Source: Enoplolaimus lenunculus (Eukaryota > Nematoda > Enoplea > Enoplida > Thoracostomopsidae). From it: a stretch of 64,000 nucleotides of DNA. Below, in pieces: positions 22,915 through 33,111 of this stretch (positions are counted from its first letter, which is position 1; each line of letters opens with the position of its first letter). The stretch is from positions 31,316 through 95,315 of the forward strand of contig JASANG010003989.1 of NCBI GenBank assembly GCA_030248215.1, in the 5' to 3' direction. The translations under genes were made by a program, and so were the position numbers. Below the pieces are notes generated by a model that made no database searches, was not told the origin of the DNA, and was given only the letters and a program-made list of their open reading frames with translations.

Positions 22915-23155
22915 ACTGACGTGCACCGCCGCTTGCCGCCGCACGACGGCGTGCGGCAATTTTTAATGAAAAGTTTCAAAGAACCGCGCGCCGGAGAGCG
23001 GCGGCATGCGGCAATTTTTAAGGAAAAGTTTTACAGTACCGCGCACCGGAGAGTGGCGGCGAGCTGCAAAAATTTCACCGTGCCGCACACAGCGACCGGC
23101 GGCGCGCGGTGGCGCGCGGCGGCATCCGACGGTGTGCGGCAATTACAGCACAACC
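22915..23155. repeat. GC-rich tandem repeat, ~60-bp unit
   Basis: About three imperfect units, each with a 'gcggcgtgcggcaatttttaa' core followed by 'gaaaagttt' and 'accgcgcaccggagag'. GC content is far above the AT-rich surroundings. Frames across it are open and give Arg/Ala-rich peptides, but they show no domain and I do not call them genes. Similar 'gacaccaccgcacgccgac' sequence occurs near 39.07 kb. Confidence 0.7.
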
Positions 23156-23457
23156 CAAAGGGGCTATAATATTTTCAGAAGGCGCATATTAGGATACGTG
23201 CAGATGACTTATACCTAAGGATCATAACAGTAGCATAGGCAATAGGCATATTCCCAAGCATAACAATTATCCTAAGCTTCAACGTAAGGATAAGCCAATA
23301 ACTAGGTAACACTAAGCTGTAGTAAATAAATTTCTAAAGCTTAAGTTACTTTATTGCAGTCAGTCCGCCGAAAATACAGTCCACCACTTAGCTATACATC
23401 TAGAACACATCGGGCTAAAATATTCTAAAAAGGATCAGAGCCCTTGTGAACGCCGAT

Positions 23458-24194
23458 CTACAAATGTCGGTTGACTGTAGTCGAAGACTGATGAACCGCA
23501 GGTGCTCCTGGCGAATGTTGGCCTATCATTTCACTAGTCAGTCTTCGACCCATTGGACTGATGCTAGTTGCAGCCCTATGCGCAGCACTTGTAATCACAA
23601 TGTCATCTTCTTTAGCCCAGTATATCGACAGCCCATACAGAACGCCGGATGAGATACAAGGGACAAACGCGATGAACGCACATACCGGATCGAAAGAGCT
23701 CGGGGTCCAAGCGTAGCGAATAGTTTTCGGGATACACGTGACAATGTAGTACGGAACCGGTGTACATGCGTTGACAACGAACGCCATGAACACGTAGCGT
23801 AACCTGTAGACGCCTAACGCTTGAAATACAAGCGGAGACGAACAAAATATAACAAGAATGCGTCCATAAGCATAAATTGTCATCGCTACAGGCAAAAGTA
23901 CACCAAGTAATAGGAAATAAGCGAGAAATTTGTACGATGATTGACTGTCAGACCAAATACAATGGTACGTCGCTGCGTCGTAGCGAACTATACCTGAATT
24001 TGTTAAACATGGCAATCCTAAGCAAGCACCAATTACCCACGAAACTGCACTAATTGCAGATGGTTGCAGTCCGAACAATTGGTCGTAATGAATGCGCGCA
24101 AACGTAAGCAAATGCACGCCGGCGATGCATGTTATCATGTATGTAAGAACGGTTTGAACGCAAACGTACGCAAAGCCGTGAACTCGACAGTAGC
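23458..24194 (-). CDS. Rhodopsin-like receptor 2, exon 2 (TM3-TM7 and tail)
   Basis: Acceptor 'gatttcag' (exon base 24194, phase 1), then 245 codons to a TAG stop. TM3 starts after Cys152 (GYCRVHGFAYVC); TM4 contains AVSWVIGACLGLP with Trp4.50; loop 2 has Cys in TYHCIWSDS; TM5 is FLAYFLLLGVLLPVAMTIYA with Pro5.50; TM6 has NACTPVPYYIV; TM7 is VCAFIAFVPCISSGVLYGLS. Cys152 to Trp4.50 is about 50 residues, as in rhodopsin. There is no E/DRY motif: the Arg3.50 position falls near His177. NPxxY is SGVLY. The 70-residue tail is Ser/His-rich. It is probably a divergent receptor; the ligand is unknown. Confidence 0.8.
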
Positions 24195-24379
24195 CTGAAA
24201 TCATTTTCAGAATGTGTACATTTTGAAATTGACACAAAAATTGTAGAAATCAAATACAACAAATGAACTTAAGTTTCTAGCCTCATCATACACTGATTCG
24301 AAACTTACAAGAGTTATATATTTATCACTGATTGGTGAATGGATCTACACACAATTGAGATTATTGGCTTTGGCAAAAG

Positions 24380-24686
24380 CAAGAGTAGACGATCACGGAC
24401 AACAGTATGCAACTGTCTGATTTCGCGTAGCACAAAAAGTACCACCACCTGTTGCATTTTTGCTGTACGCCCCTTATTTAGAGGCGGGTCGATGTCCCAT
24501 GATATAAATACTCTGTAGTTTTAGACTAACACTTTTTGGCATGGCCTATTATGTATGTCTTTTGTTCTGTGTAAATTTCAACCCCCTCTAAATAAGGAGG
24601 GAGTCGGCCACAAATGCAACGTGCTCCGGGTACATTGTTTTGTACACAGAATATATCCAGTTGCACATTCTTATCATCCACACTTG
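24380..24686. mobile_element. Family B element in the receptor 2 intron, 307 bp
   Basis: Ends CAAGAGTAGACGATCAC...GATCATCCACACTTG type, with internal 'tgcaactg' and 'ccagttgcac' blocks mirrored. The flanks are GCAAAAG (24373-24379) and GTAAAAG (24687-24693), a 7-bp target duplication with one difference. It takes up nearly half of the 667-nt intron between the two receptor 2 exons. Confidence 0.8.
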
Positions 24687-24862
24687 GTAAAAGCAATATT
24701 CAGAAATACTTTAAACGTTCGCTTTTGTATAACGCATTATCTTGTTTTATCAGCAAAATGTTTAATATTCCAGAAAACTTAAGGGCACACCTAAAATTCA
24801 CACGCCTATTTCTATTCTGACTAATGCTTCTAAGTCGACCTCAGCTCGTATCACAAGATTAC

Positions 24863-25310
24863 CTTGGCCACCAGGGACGGCTTGCCGATCAAAATACACG
24901 TTCGCAATATGAACCGGTATCAAATAGCACGTGCCGAACGCAGTTGCAAGCAACAAATGTGCGACAAAATGCGTCGAAACGTAGCGTCTATACAGTCGAG
25001 ACCGTATAATTGCCGCAAATACGGCCAAATTAATGCACGCACCAACTACAGTTAAAATTGTCCATGTCGCCACTAGTGAAACACGAGTTAGTTTTGGCAA
25101 ACATATTGGGATAACGTCAGCTATAGCGGTTGAAAGTAAGACAGTGCCGTCTTGGGTCCGTAGTTGGTCCGGATTACTTGCGCCCAACGGGTAAGAAGTC
25201 GACTGAGATGGCCCAGACGAACTGGCAGGCCTACTTGTTTGAGAGTAGTTTTGGGCTAATTCGAACGGTAGGCAGAGTGAAATAAATTGAGGCGTTTGCG
25301 TAGTCGACAT
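24863..25310 (-). CDS. Rhodopsin-like receptor 2, exon 1 (N-terminus, TM1-TM2)
   Basis: Begins MSTTQTPQFISLCLPFELAQ at 25310 and ends at the phase-1 donor CAAG/GTAATC; with exon 2 the protein is 394 residues. The first ~75 residues are Ser/Thr-rich with one NYS sequon. TM1 (about 77-101) contains VVGACINLAVFAAI with Asn1.50. TM2 (about 111-137) reads STHFVAHLLLATAFGTCYLI; the usual Asp2.50 in LxxxD appears to be Thr or Ala, so the sodium-site Asp is missing. Both exon borders are standard and the frame is intact, so the gene looks functional. It lies about 6.5 kb upstream of receptor 1 on the same strand, but the two proteins share little. Confidence 0.8.
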
Positions 25311-26811
25311 ATTGTCAAGGTTAATATATTTAATATTTTAATCGGCTCGAATCATTACAATATTCACTATTGTTTAACTAATTTTTGCTGCAAATTACTG
25401 CGCTGCTTCCATATACACAGTGCCACTGCAGCCATGGGTGGGTTCTCCGCCAAAATTCTATCGTGAGGGTCTTCAAACTCGCGAGCGAAGCGAGCGAGAA
25501 GCCAGACGCATTTTTAAACTTAAGCGGTTTTTATTTCAACCGGTTAGGATGGGGCCCCTTTAGGGGTGGGGGCGCCCCAAATGGGGGTATACGGGCGGCT
25601 GCTTCGGCCCTGCATATACAGCAACTTTAGCAGAATGTAAACTGTGCTCTGAAATAGCGATATTAATATTTTATCGAGTGATCAAGTATGATTGTAATAA
25701 TGCATAGTTCGCGTGTTTTAACCGGTGTATAATTCTGAAATATTAAGCTTAGCAAGTTTCCTTTCAAATATAAAAAGATTCTTCTGCAGGATCGTGCGAG
25801 AAAAACTATATTGCCTTTTGTATATAAACATTGTTTATATATGTAGGTATTAGTTTTTCTGCAATATTGCAGCGCAGCAGGGTGTACTTTACCGGATATC
25901 CGTTTACGTTTTCATTTCCGGCAGAAGTCGGTATTCGTTTCCGTTGTAGAAACACCGAAAGTTTCGGTCATTTTCATGCTCAACGTTAGTTATAAATCAC
26001 GTAAATGTCTCGCTATTATTCATTACAAATATATCTGGTATATATAATTATAAACATTCTACTAAAACTTTTATTGTTAAACCAGCAATTTGCTACAAAT
26101 TTAGGAAACTATGGTTGTGGCACCACATTGCTATATACTTCTCCTTGGTACCTCGTAAAACTGTTGTATCTCGTACATTTTCCAAAACAATTATACTTAA
26201 AATTAGGCTCACGCTCAGGCATAGTTTTAAAAACAGTCTTTCCTATGTCCAAACCTAAAGAAATTTGTTACGATGTTTTCTAAGCCTAAGCCAGAGCGTA
26301 AGCGCTAACCTTGTGTGGTGGGAATGCACTTATTAGAACCAAACTTTTTTATATTTAGAAATACGCCTCTGTTTTCAGCAATACACTAAACGCAAGATTT
26401 ATACTGGAACGCTAAGCATTACAGGCTGCAATTTAAAATATAATTTTAAATTTCACATTTGGTTTCCTTGAATTCATAATTCTAAAAATGGGACTGCGAA
26501 TTAAACCAGTTGTTATTCTAAATGGTCTGCAGAATATTTTATTTGTATAACTTTTAACAGAAATATCAAAAACTTTGTTGATTTTAAATTAAACGACGAG
26601 AGACTTTAACTTTGAACTGATGATTTTGCGTTTATTTTTATCACAAATTAAAGTTAATTTAACCATGTCCACAGATTGCACGAGCGTAGCCATGATTTCA
26701 TTTCGAGTAATTGTAACTCTATTATTTAGGCTCTAGATTCCAATATGCCTTTTTGTTGCATCTATCAGCATGAGAGAAATATATACTTCCTATCCTCGTC
26801 TTTGTGTTTGC

Positions 26812-27125
26812 TCGGCACCGTGCTAAGTAATTACTTAACCATTAAGTCGTTTTAAAAGTGTACTTAAGTTAATACTTAAGTCGCTGACTAAATTTGATAT
26901 ATTACAAAGTAACCGTTGAGGCATACTAAGCTTGGTTTAATTGAAATTGTAGACTTATGAAGCCTGCTTAATATAAAGCGAAACTGTTACTTCCTTGTTA
27001 TGACAATAGCTCGCATAGACGTTTGTTTGTTTTTGCTCAAAAAGTTAAGTAATTACTTAAGTCGGTGACTTAAGTAATTACTTAAGTATAAATTAAGTAA
27101 GTACTTAAGTATCATTTCACAAACC
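26812..27125. repeat. TACTTAAGT-rich element
   Basis: The words TTAAGTAATTACTTAA and GTACTTAAG recur at both sides of the stretch in both orientations, with a middle of ordinary sequence. A related stretch lies at about 62430-62790. Probably a short non-autonomous element with palindromic subterminal repeats. Confidence 0.5.
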
Positions 27126-27552
27126 CAGCACAGAACACTGAATACAAACTTTAATATTCAATACCAAATCAAGTTAATTTATCGTGAAAACGAACAAACC
27201 AAGGGCGTCTCTCCACGGGGGCACTGGGGCCGTGGCCCTCCCCCAAATTTGGCTTCTCGGTCTAAAAGGAAACAATCTTGATTGCAACTGTAGTGGCCCC
27301 CCAAAGTTATTCGGCACCCACCCCAAAATATAATTTTCTAAGGGTGCCCCTGAAACAAACCAGTAAAAATCAAAGAGCTATCAAATGTCTGCTAAGCTAC
27401 ATATTATTCAAACACAGTGAATAAGCGCAATTTTGAAACATGGGTGCGTTCTATTAAAATTTCGGGGGATTCATATGTTGCCGTAAAACTGTGAACATAA
27501 CTTAGAACTGTTCTGTTTTCTAAACCCACCTTGTTAACGCTCAGTAATCAGC

Positions 27553-27745
27553 ATAGATCAAGCGGCGGATCTAGAAATTTCTGACGGAGACCGTGCTGGC
27601 AAAAGTTATGAAACCCAATTTTTACTGTATGCTACGTGCCAATTTTCTGAGGGAAAACAATGTAAGATAGGGTCCGTGCATATTATCACAAAAAATTTCT
27701 AACGGGAACGCGAAAGCACACGCGCCCCTCTAGTTCCGCTTGCGG
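27553..27745. repeat. Dispersed repeat, second copy of 22447-22652
   Basis: Matches the earlier copy through 'tctagaaatttctgacgg', 'ggcaaaagttatgaaac', 'tttttactgtatgct', 'aaaaaatttctaacggg' and 'cgcccctctagttccgct'. Same orientation, clearly diverged. Confidence 0.7.
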
Positions 27746-28194
27746 CTGGAACCAACGAAGTGTGCGTAAATTTTTTAGCTGTATAAATTGGTTTGCGGTC
27801 AATTACTGTTTTAATCGGTATTTACGGCGCAGTTTCGCTCAAAATTTTTTTAGATGAATTGAACTTGAAAGTTTAACTGCCATTGCCACATTTGACAACT
27901 TGGGTGCCGCCATAATACTAGATTGAGATATGCCCTTGGGACTACTGATCATAACGTATAATAAGCGACAGTGTTACACCATCAAACAATACATTTACTC
28001 TATATACCTTGTTATATAAACTGGTTAAGTAGCCCAATAGAGGTGCAGCCGCAACCCTTTGAACTAACTACCGATGCCCATAGTTTAAAATATTGCAGTT
28101 AGTTTTAAAATATGACCTTAATTCAACTGTACATGTCAATCCCAGTTAGTCTTGAACGCATAAGTTGTACTCCGTTGACAACTCATCTCTGTGT

Positions 28195-29120
28195 AGTAAA
28201 AACTCAGTAACGCGCTACCATCCCCGAATCCGCGACAATTCGTCGCCCTACATCTCGTCGACTACAACAATTGGTCGACCAGACAACTCTCTGACCCTAC
28301 ATCTCGTCGACCCGGCAACTCGTCGGCCCGACAACTCGTCGACCCTGACAACTGGTCGCCCGATATCTCGTTGACCACAACAAGTCGTCGACCGGACAAC
28401 TCGTCGACCCGTCAATTCGTCGACCCGGCAACTGGTCGACTTTGACAACTCGTCGACGCGACAACTCGCCACCCAACAACTCGTCACCAGACAACTCGTG
28501 GACCACGAAAACGTGGCGATCCGACAACTTGCCGACCATGACAACTCTCGCCCAGATATCTTTCCGACATCGAGGACATGTCGCCCGACACCTGGTCGCC
28601 ACATTATTCCAGGATACCATCTTTTGAAGTTTTATCCTTAGCATTGCAATGCTTTTCAAAACTTATTTTCTGTTTCCATGTTGAGTCTAGAAATTCATCT
28701 ATGTTCGTTAAACAAAAACGGTTCAAACGATAGAAGGATATAACAGCGAAACTCTTCGTTTTTTGGTGGTTTGTTTAACAGAGACACGAAAATAAACAAC
28801 AAAAATCTATTGCCTGGTACAAACAACTCAACTTGCATGGGACCATGGGAACGAAAGTAAAATATTAATTTGCATTTGTAGCTAAAAACTTGAAAATAAT
28901 CGTTGGAACTGATCTGAGCTTAAATCTGGACAAGTTGCTGGGGCGACGAGTTGTCGGCTTGACGAGGTGTCGGTTCTACGAGTTGTCGGGTCGACGAGTG
29001 GTCGGATCGACTAAATGTCGGATTACGAGTTGTCGGTCGACGAGTTGTCGGAGTCGACTAAATGTCAGATTACGAGTTGTCGGTTGACGAGTTGTCGGGA
29101 GACGAATTTTCGCGATACCA
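28195..29120. mobile_element. Element with opposed CGACAACTCGT minisatellite arms
   Basis: From about 28230 to 28590 there are some twenty degenerate units of 14-17 bp around CGACAACTCGTCGACC. From about 28935 to 29110 the inverse unit (CGACGAGTTGTCGG) is repeated about ten times. The outermost parts also mirror each other (CGCGACAATTCGTC left; GACGAATTTTCGCG right). This looks like a non-autonomous DNA element with many subterminal repeats, about 0.9 kb. No coding capacity; the long open frames across it simply follow the repeats. Confidence 0.65.
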
Positions 29121-29267
29121 CGGCCCTATTACCCACTTAAGGGGCCGGGTACCCAAGGGATTTGCCAAAACCGATCCATCATGCTATTTTAATAAAATTT
29201 TGCACCTTCGACACAATTCAAGTTAAGCCTTTAGGTATTTCAAGCTTATTTGGGTCGTCGCTAGCCA

Positions 29268-29425
29268 GGTCCGTAGCCAGCCCACCTTGCTAGTGGGGGA
29301 CTAAAAATTTTTCAGGTGGAACATACAAGGATTTTCGTCGACTTACAAGCAAGTTGAAAAATTTTCTAGAGGGTGGGCCAAATTTTTCCTAGGGGTGAGG
29401 CCCCCCTGCCCTCCCTTGGCTACGT
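29268..29425. repeat. Family D inverted-repeat element, copy 3
   Basis: Runs from CCGTAGCCAGCCCACCTTGC to CCCTTGGCTACG, with 'actaaaaatttttcagg', 'acttacaagcaagttgaaaa' and 'gccaaatttttcc' in the consensus order. Confidence 0.75.
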
Positions 29426-30173
29426 GTTCGTCGCTAGCTTAGCTCGCCAGTTTTATTTTGCCATTCTGTATTGCTGCAACGTGTATGTGCCGCCTGCCAG
29501 GTACGACGAAGAGGGCCTCATATGGCAAGTGATGTGCTCGAATATCACCGCCCTGACGATGCGAACCACTCAATAATAACTTTATCATCTGACTTGGAAC
29601 TCCTATATTTAACCAACTATGGTGACCGCTAAAACCTTTAACTCAAGAATTAAGTGCTCACACAAGTTTATTGTAACCAAAAACCAACAGCAAAACCTGG
29701 CATTATTCCTTTTCGTAAATAAAGCACCGCCATAATAATGGGTAAGAGCGTGCAAGTGGGGTCCATACAGAAGCAAAATTTTCATATAGTGAGAATATCG
29801 TACAGCTATAATTTTTTGCTCTATGCCTTCCTATACGAAAACCGCGTCGGGTGATATCAAGGGGAGTGCAGCGTCACCCGTTGCATGAACCGACCCGTGT
29901 CCATATTCATAAATGGTTTTATTAGCTTTGTTACTACTTGTTCGCTTAGTACGCTGGTTTAACCATTAACTAAACCATTATGGCACAGAAACGATATAGC
30001 CGTATTTGAAACAGTGAAACCAAAAAAGGTCCGCAACTAGCCGGAGTCCTGGGGGTGGCGCATTCTATGAACGTCTTTGTCCCCCAGGTTGAAAAATTTT
30101 TCAACAGCACTTACTACATTAATTTTAAGTAAGAATATTTTTGTTTGATCCCTACGAGACATCTTCTTGCCTG

Positions 30174-30338
30174 ACCCGCAGCCAGAGGGAGGGTACATAA
30201 AGGAGTTCAGACCGTCTCTGGAAGGATTTGTCCCCTCCCTCTAGAAAATATTCAAACTTGCTCGTAACTCATCGAAAACCCTTATATGACCCTCTTGAAA
30301 ATACTTTAGCCCCTCTAGCAAGTTGGACTGGCTACGGA
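30174..30338. repeat. Family D inverted-repeat element, copy 4
   Basis: Opposite orientation to the 29.3 kb copy: it starts at the decayed 'acccgcagccagagggaggg' end and finishes 'agcaagttggactggctacgg'. Internal 'caaacttgctcgtaactcatcgaaaacc' pieces match the family. Confidence 0.7.
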
Positions 30339-30624
30339 CTTGGTTCTTGCTTCCTCTGCTAACAATTCCTGGTTGTGCGGCTACGCCTAGACTCAAAGTT
30401 TAATGACCCTCTATCCTAACTATCGGTTTCAAGTAAATTGTACTTAACGAGGATTGGATAAACATAACGAAAAAGACCAAAAAGTTTTAAGACAATTACT
30501 ATAAGTTCAATGAGTTAGTTTACATTATGTATTTTATAACATAATAATACTTTTTGCGGCCACGAAGTAGTCGTATGGCACAGTATAGGCGTCTTAACAA
30601 GACAAGATGAGTTAAACACAGGCA

Positions 30625-30783
30625 GGCTTGTAGCCAGCTCACCTTACTAGGGAGCTGAAAAAATTTCAGGCGGGGCATACAACGGTTTTCGGTCACTTAC
30701 AAGTAAGGTAGAAATTTATATAAGGGCCAAAATTATTCCAAGGGTGCTGAGCTCCCCCTGGCCCCTCTTGGCTACGGGCCCGA
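30625..30783. repeat. Family D inverted-repeat element, copy 5
   Basis: Runs from GTAGCCAGCTCACCTTACTA to CCTCTTGGCTACGGGC, with the typical 'catacaacggttttcggtcac' and 'aagtaaggtagaaattt' interior. Downstream, two 'gagcgaagcgaacgagaagcc' units lie about 110 bp apart (30870 and 30970). Confidence 0.75.
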
Positions 30784-31201
30784 GCCCAGATAGCAGCATG
30801 CGGAGGGCTAAAAATTGACATTTGCAACAGGTAGTTGAAAATTAAGCAATAAAAAACTAATTCATTTATTGAGCGAAGCGAACGAGAAGCCAAATGCATT
30901 TTTAGTAATGTGTAACGAAAGGACCTGGCAATAATTAAGCAACAGAAATCTAATTCATTTATCGACCGAAGCGAATTAGAAGCCAAATGCAATTTTAGCT
31001 TTGTATAAAAAAGAAACTAACCAATTTATTCATCCAAATTTTTAATATGTTTTGCCGTAATAAAAATTTGCTGACTGCAAAAAATATACGGCTGCATTCC
31101 ATCGTATCGCTTGCCTAGCAGGTTGTGTTTAAGACAATTCAGCCGTGTAACTAGCGACAGAATTGGAACCGGCCAGGTTTTTTAAGGCCCGAGCCGGTCC
31201 A

Positions 31202-31412
31202 GGCCAATGCCATGCCATGGAACATTGTGTAATATTTGTAATATGGATTGTCAGCCTTACATGGTTTATCACAAGTTTTTCCGGTCTGGATACTGATCGT
31301 GTGGTACCAAACTGCCGCAGTTGGCACGGTTTGAACAAAATTTATTTCTACTGAATACACTATGCAAAGTTTTATTTTGCAGACATTGGTGTTCCAATAA
31401 AATGTCAGAATT
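31202..31412 (-). repeat. ~210-bp dispersed repeat, copy 2 (inverse of 13.6 kb copy)
   Basis: Mirror copy of 13558-13790. The blocks 'gatactgatcgtgtggtacc' and 'aaactgccgcagttggcacg' match the inverse of the first copy with scattered changes. It is directly flanked on the left by GC-rich sequence (gaattggaaccggcc) like the ends of the 31424-32194 element. Confidence 0.75.
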
Positions 31413-31423
31413 TGCGGGGGTAG

Positions 31424-32194
31424 GTCAGGGTTGGAACTGGCTCGGTTTTATAGGATCCGGGCCCGTGCTGGGCCCATCACACTCGACCTGGACCCAGCCC
31501 GCTTGGACCCGGCCCAGCGAATTTTAATATAGGTTTAGAGCATAAAACAAAACATAAAACAAATCACATAAACATAACACTATTTCATATTTTCCAAATA
31601 TTATTCAGTGTAGCTTCCTTGACAGAAGCACAAGAGATCCAACGACAAACGCATTAAAAATTCCAAGTTTCGGTTACTACTTTGGAACCTTCACTAATAT
31701 TCTGCTCAGATTCGTCCGTAATAGCTTGTATATCAAGCATGCGGTCTAGTGAGTTACGCTATCAATAAAAATAGCCCTGTGTTTTTACGCCAGTAATTAA
31801 CGGATTTGTTGAAGTAGCAGCGGAAACATCTGCAGTTCAAGATTCTATATAACCAATAAGCTCGCTTGTTATTACAGTGGACTACAAAACTTTTTACTTT
31901 CGTAGAAGTGTAAATGCTTGCTATTTTGGAACTCAAGAAACTTTCCTTCAAAATTTTTTACAGAACGTAACATTACTTTTCACAATCCTTGCTACATCGT
32001 GACCGTTGTATTTATGAATATTTAAAGGAATTAAGGTTCAAAAGCTTATTACAATATCAAACCGATGGTCTATTTCATGGGCTCCTGGGAAAAAAGGTCA
32101 CGCACTGCTCCGAGGGGGCAGGCTCGGGCCTGGGCCCAGTCCACTTAGGCCTGCGGACCCAACTTTTGAACCCGGGCTGGTTCCAATCCTGACT
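31424..32194. mobile_element. hAT-like non-autonomous element (ends only)
   Basis: The left end is CAGGGTTGGAACTGGCTCGG; the right end is the inverse of CAGGATTGGAACCAGCCCGG. Both are followed inward by GC-rich sequence with GGGCCC words, around an AT-rich middle without a transposase frame. Ends starting CAGGG resemble hAT terminal repeats, but I could not see a clean 8-bp target duplication, so the superfamily is tentative. A third, isolated end (gaattggaaccggccagg) lies at 31151. Confidence 0.5.
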
Positions 32195-32994
32195 AGCGAA
32201 CGTAGCAAGCAAAAATGTTTTAATTTCCAAGAGACAGTACTTAGGTTATTTGTACAGCTTGTAAAAGTGACTATTTTCAACACATTTCTACAAATTTCAA
32301 GAGTTAAGTATGATCAGTATTCGGTCTTTTATTATTGTTAGTATTTTAGCAAAACAATTTATAACGTAGCAAAAACACTTCGGTTATTTCTTGAATTTAA
32401 AACTAAAAAAATTATTTTTTTTCTGAAGTAAAACATAAGAAAATTGGATTTCTATTAAATCAGAAATCAAATAAGTCCGAATCAATCGGATGAGAATTTG
32501 TAACTGTCAAACGCGATATCTTCATTTGACGCTAATTTATATTGAAATTTTAAAAGAAAACTTTTTAGTTTTTAGTGGATATATTTCACTTAACAAATAA
32601 ACCTACTTAATTGTAGGCAAGAGTGTCATTCGGCATTTCAGCCTCGAATGAACGTTTCCATTGTGTATGGAATTTGAAACTACAAAATTGCAAGATTTTT
32701 AGGCGACAGCTTCTGAAATATACAATTCTGTTGAGATTTCGATAAAGGATCACATACTCACAGCTGTATGATGCAATTTGTCGCATTAAAACTGCTCATA
32801 CCGATGCTAAGCCTAGACTTGACGTATAACTTAGCAGTAATGTTTCCATCATCTTTAACGAATATAATTTGACCACTGAAAATTGTTACTGTGCCTTGTC
32901 AAGTATCCGGATTTTTTCGTTTTATCCTTGTGAAATATAACGTTTTAGGGGCATAATTACACTATAGACCTAGCTCAATAACGTCAATACAATT

Positions 32995-33111
32995 AGTTTT
33001 TCTGCCCACGGCATCATGTATCGGTATGCCAAGTATAGGTAGCAAGGAACATAAAAGACTTCAATACAACATAACAGCAAACTTATCAATCCAGCAGACT
33101 GTATCCTGAAA
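32995..33111 (-). CDS. Receptor-like exon, isolated (two membrane segments)
   Basis: The acceptor 'tatatttcag' is strong. The frame reads IQSAGLISLLLCCIEVFYVP and CYLYLAYRYMMPWAEKLIVL, consistent with TM6 (Pro after an aromatic), loop 3 and the start of TM7 of a rhodopsin-like receptor. A donor (ATT/GTATTG) at 32995 would end it before an in-frame stop at 32970. No partner exon was found on either side within several kb. It could be a receptor fragment, an exon of a gene with very long introns, or another membrane protein. Confidence 0.4.

Larger units (their letters stand above)
16942..23457. other. Gene-free stretch between receptors 1 and 2
   Basis: No supported exon in 6.5 kb. Contents: decayed TTAGGC material at 17555-17690 and 20865-20965, GGGTAAA-rich sequence at 18776-19215, a family A element at 19575-19786 plus the left end of another at 19814-19860, a partial family G element at 19865-20110, two family C palindromes (21319-21532 and 21891-22125), a dispersed repeat at 22447-22652, and a GC-rich tandem repeat at 22915-23155. 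Confidence 0.6.
25311..32994. other. Gene-free stretch between receptor 2 and the 33-kb exon
   Basis: No supported exon in 7.7 kb. Contents: a 'gagcgaagcgagcgagaagcca' motif near 25485 (also near 0.3, 17.3, 30.87, 34.86 and 60.03 kb), a TTAAGTAATTACTTAA-rich element at 26812-27125, a dispersed repeat at 27553-27745, the inverted minisatellite pair at 28195-29115, three family D elements, the second ~210-bp repeat at 31202-31412 and a hAT-like pair of ends at 31424-32194. The frame at 26005-26283 (+) has no recognisable domain. Confidence 0.6.

Noticed and set aside
22885-23218. Arg/Ala-rich frames over the GC-rich tandem repeat
   Set aside because: All frames are open because of base composition and repeat structure; no domain or splice context.
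28195-29120. CRISPR-like spaced repeats
   Set aside because: The units are contiguous and degenerate with no unique spacers, and the genome is an animal's.
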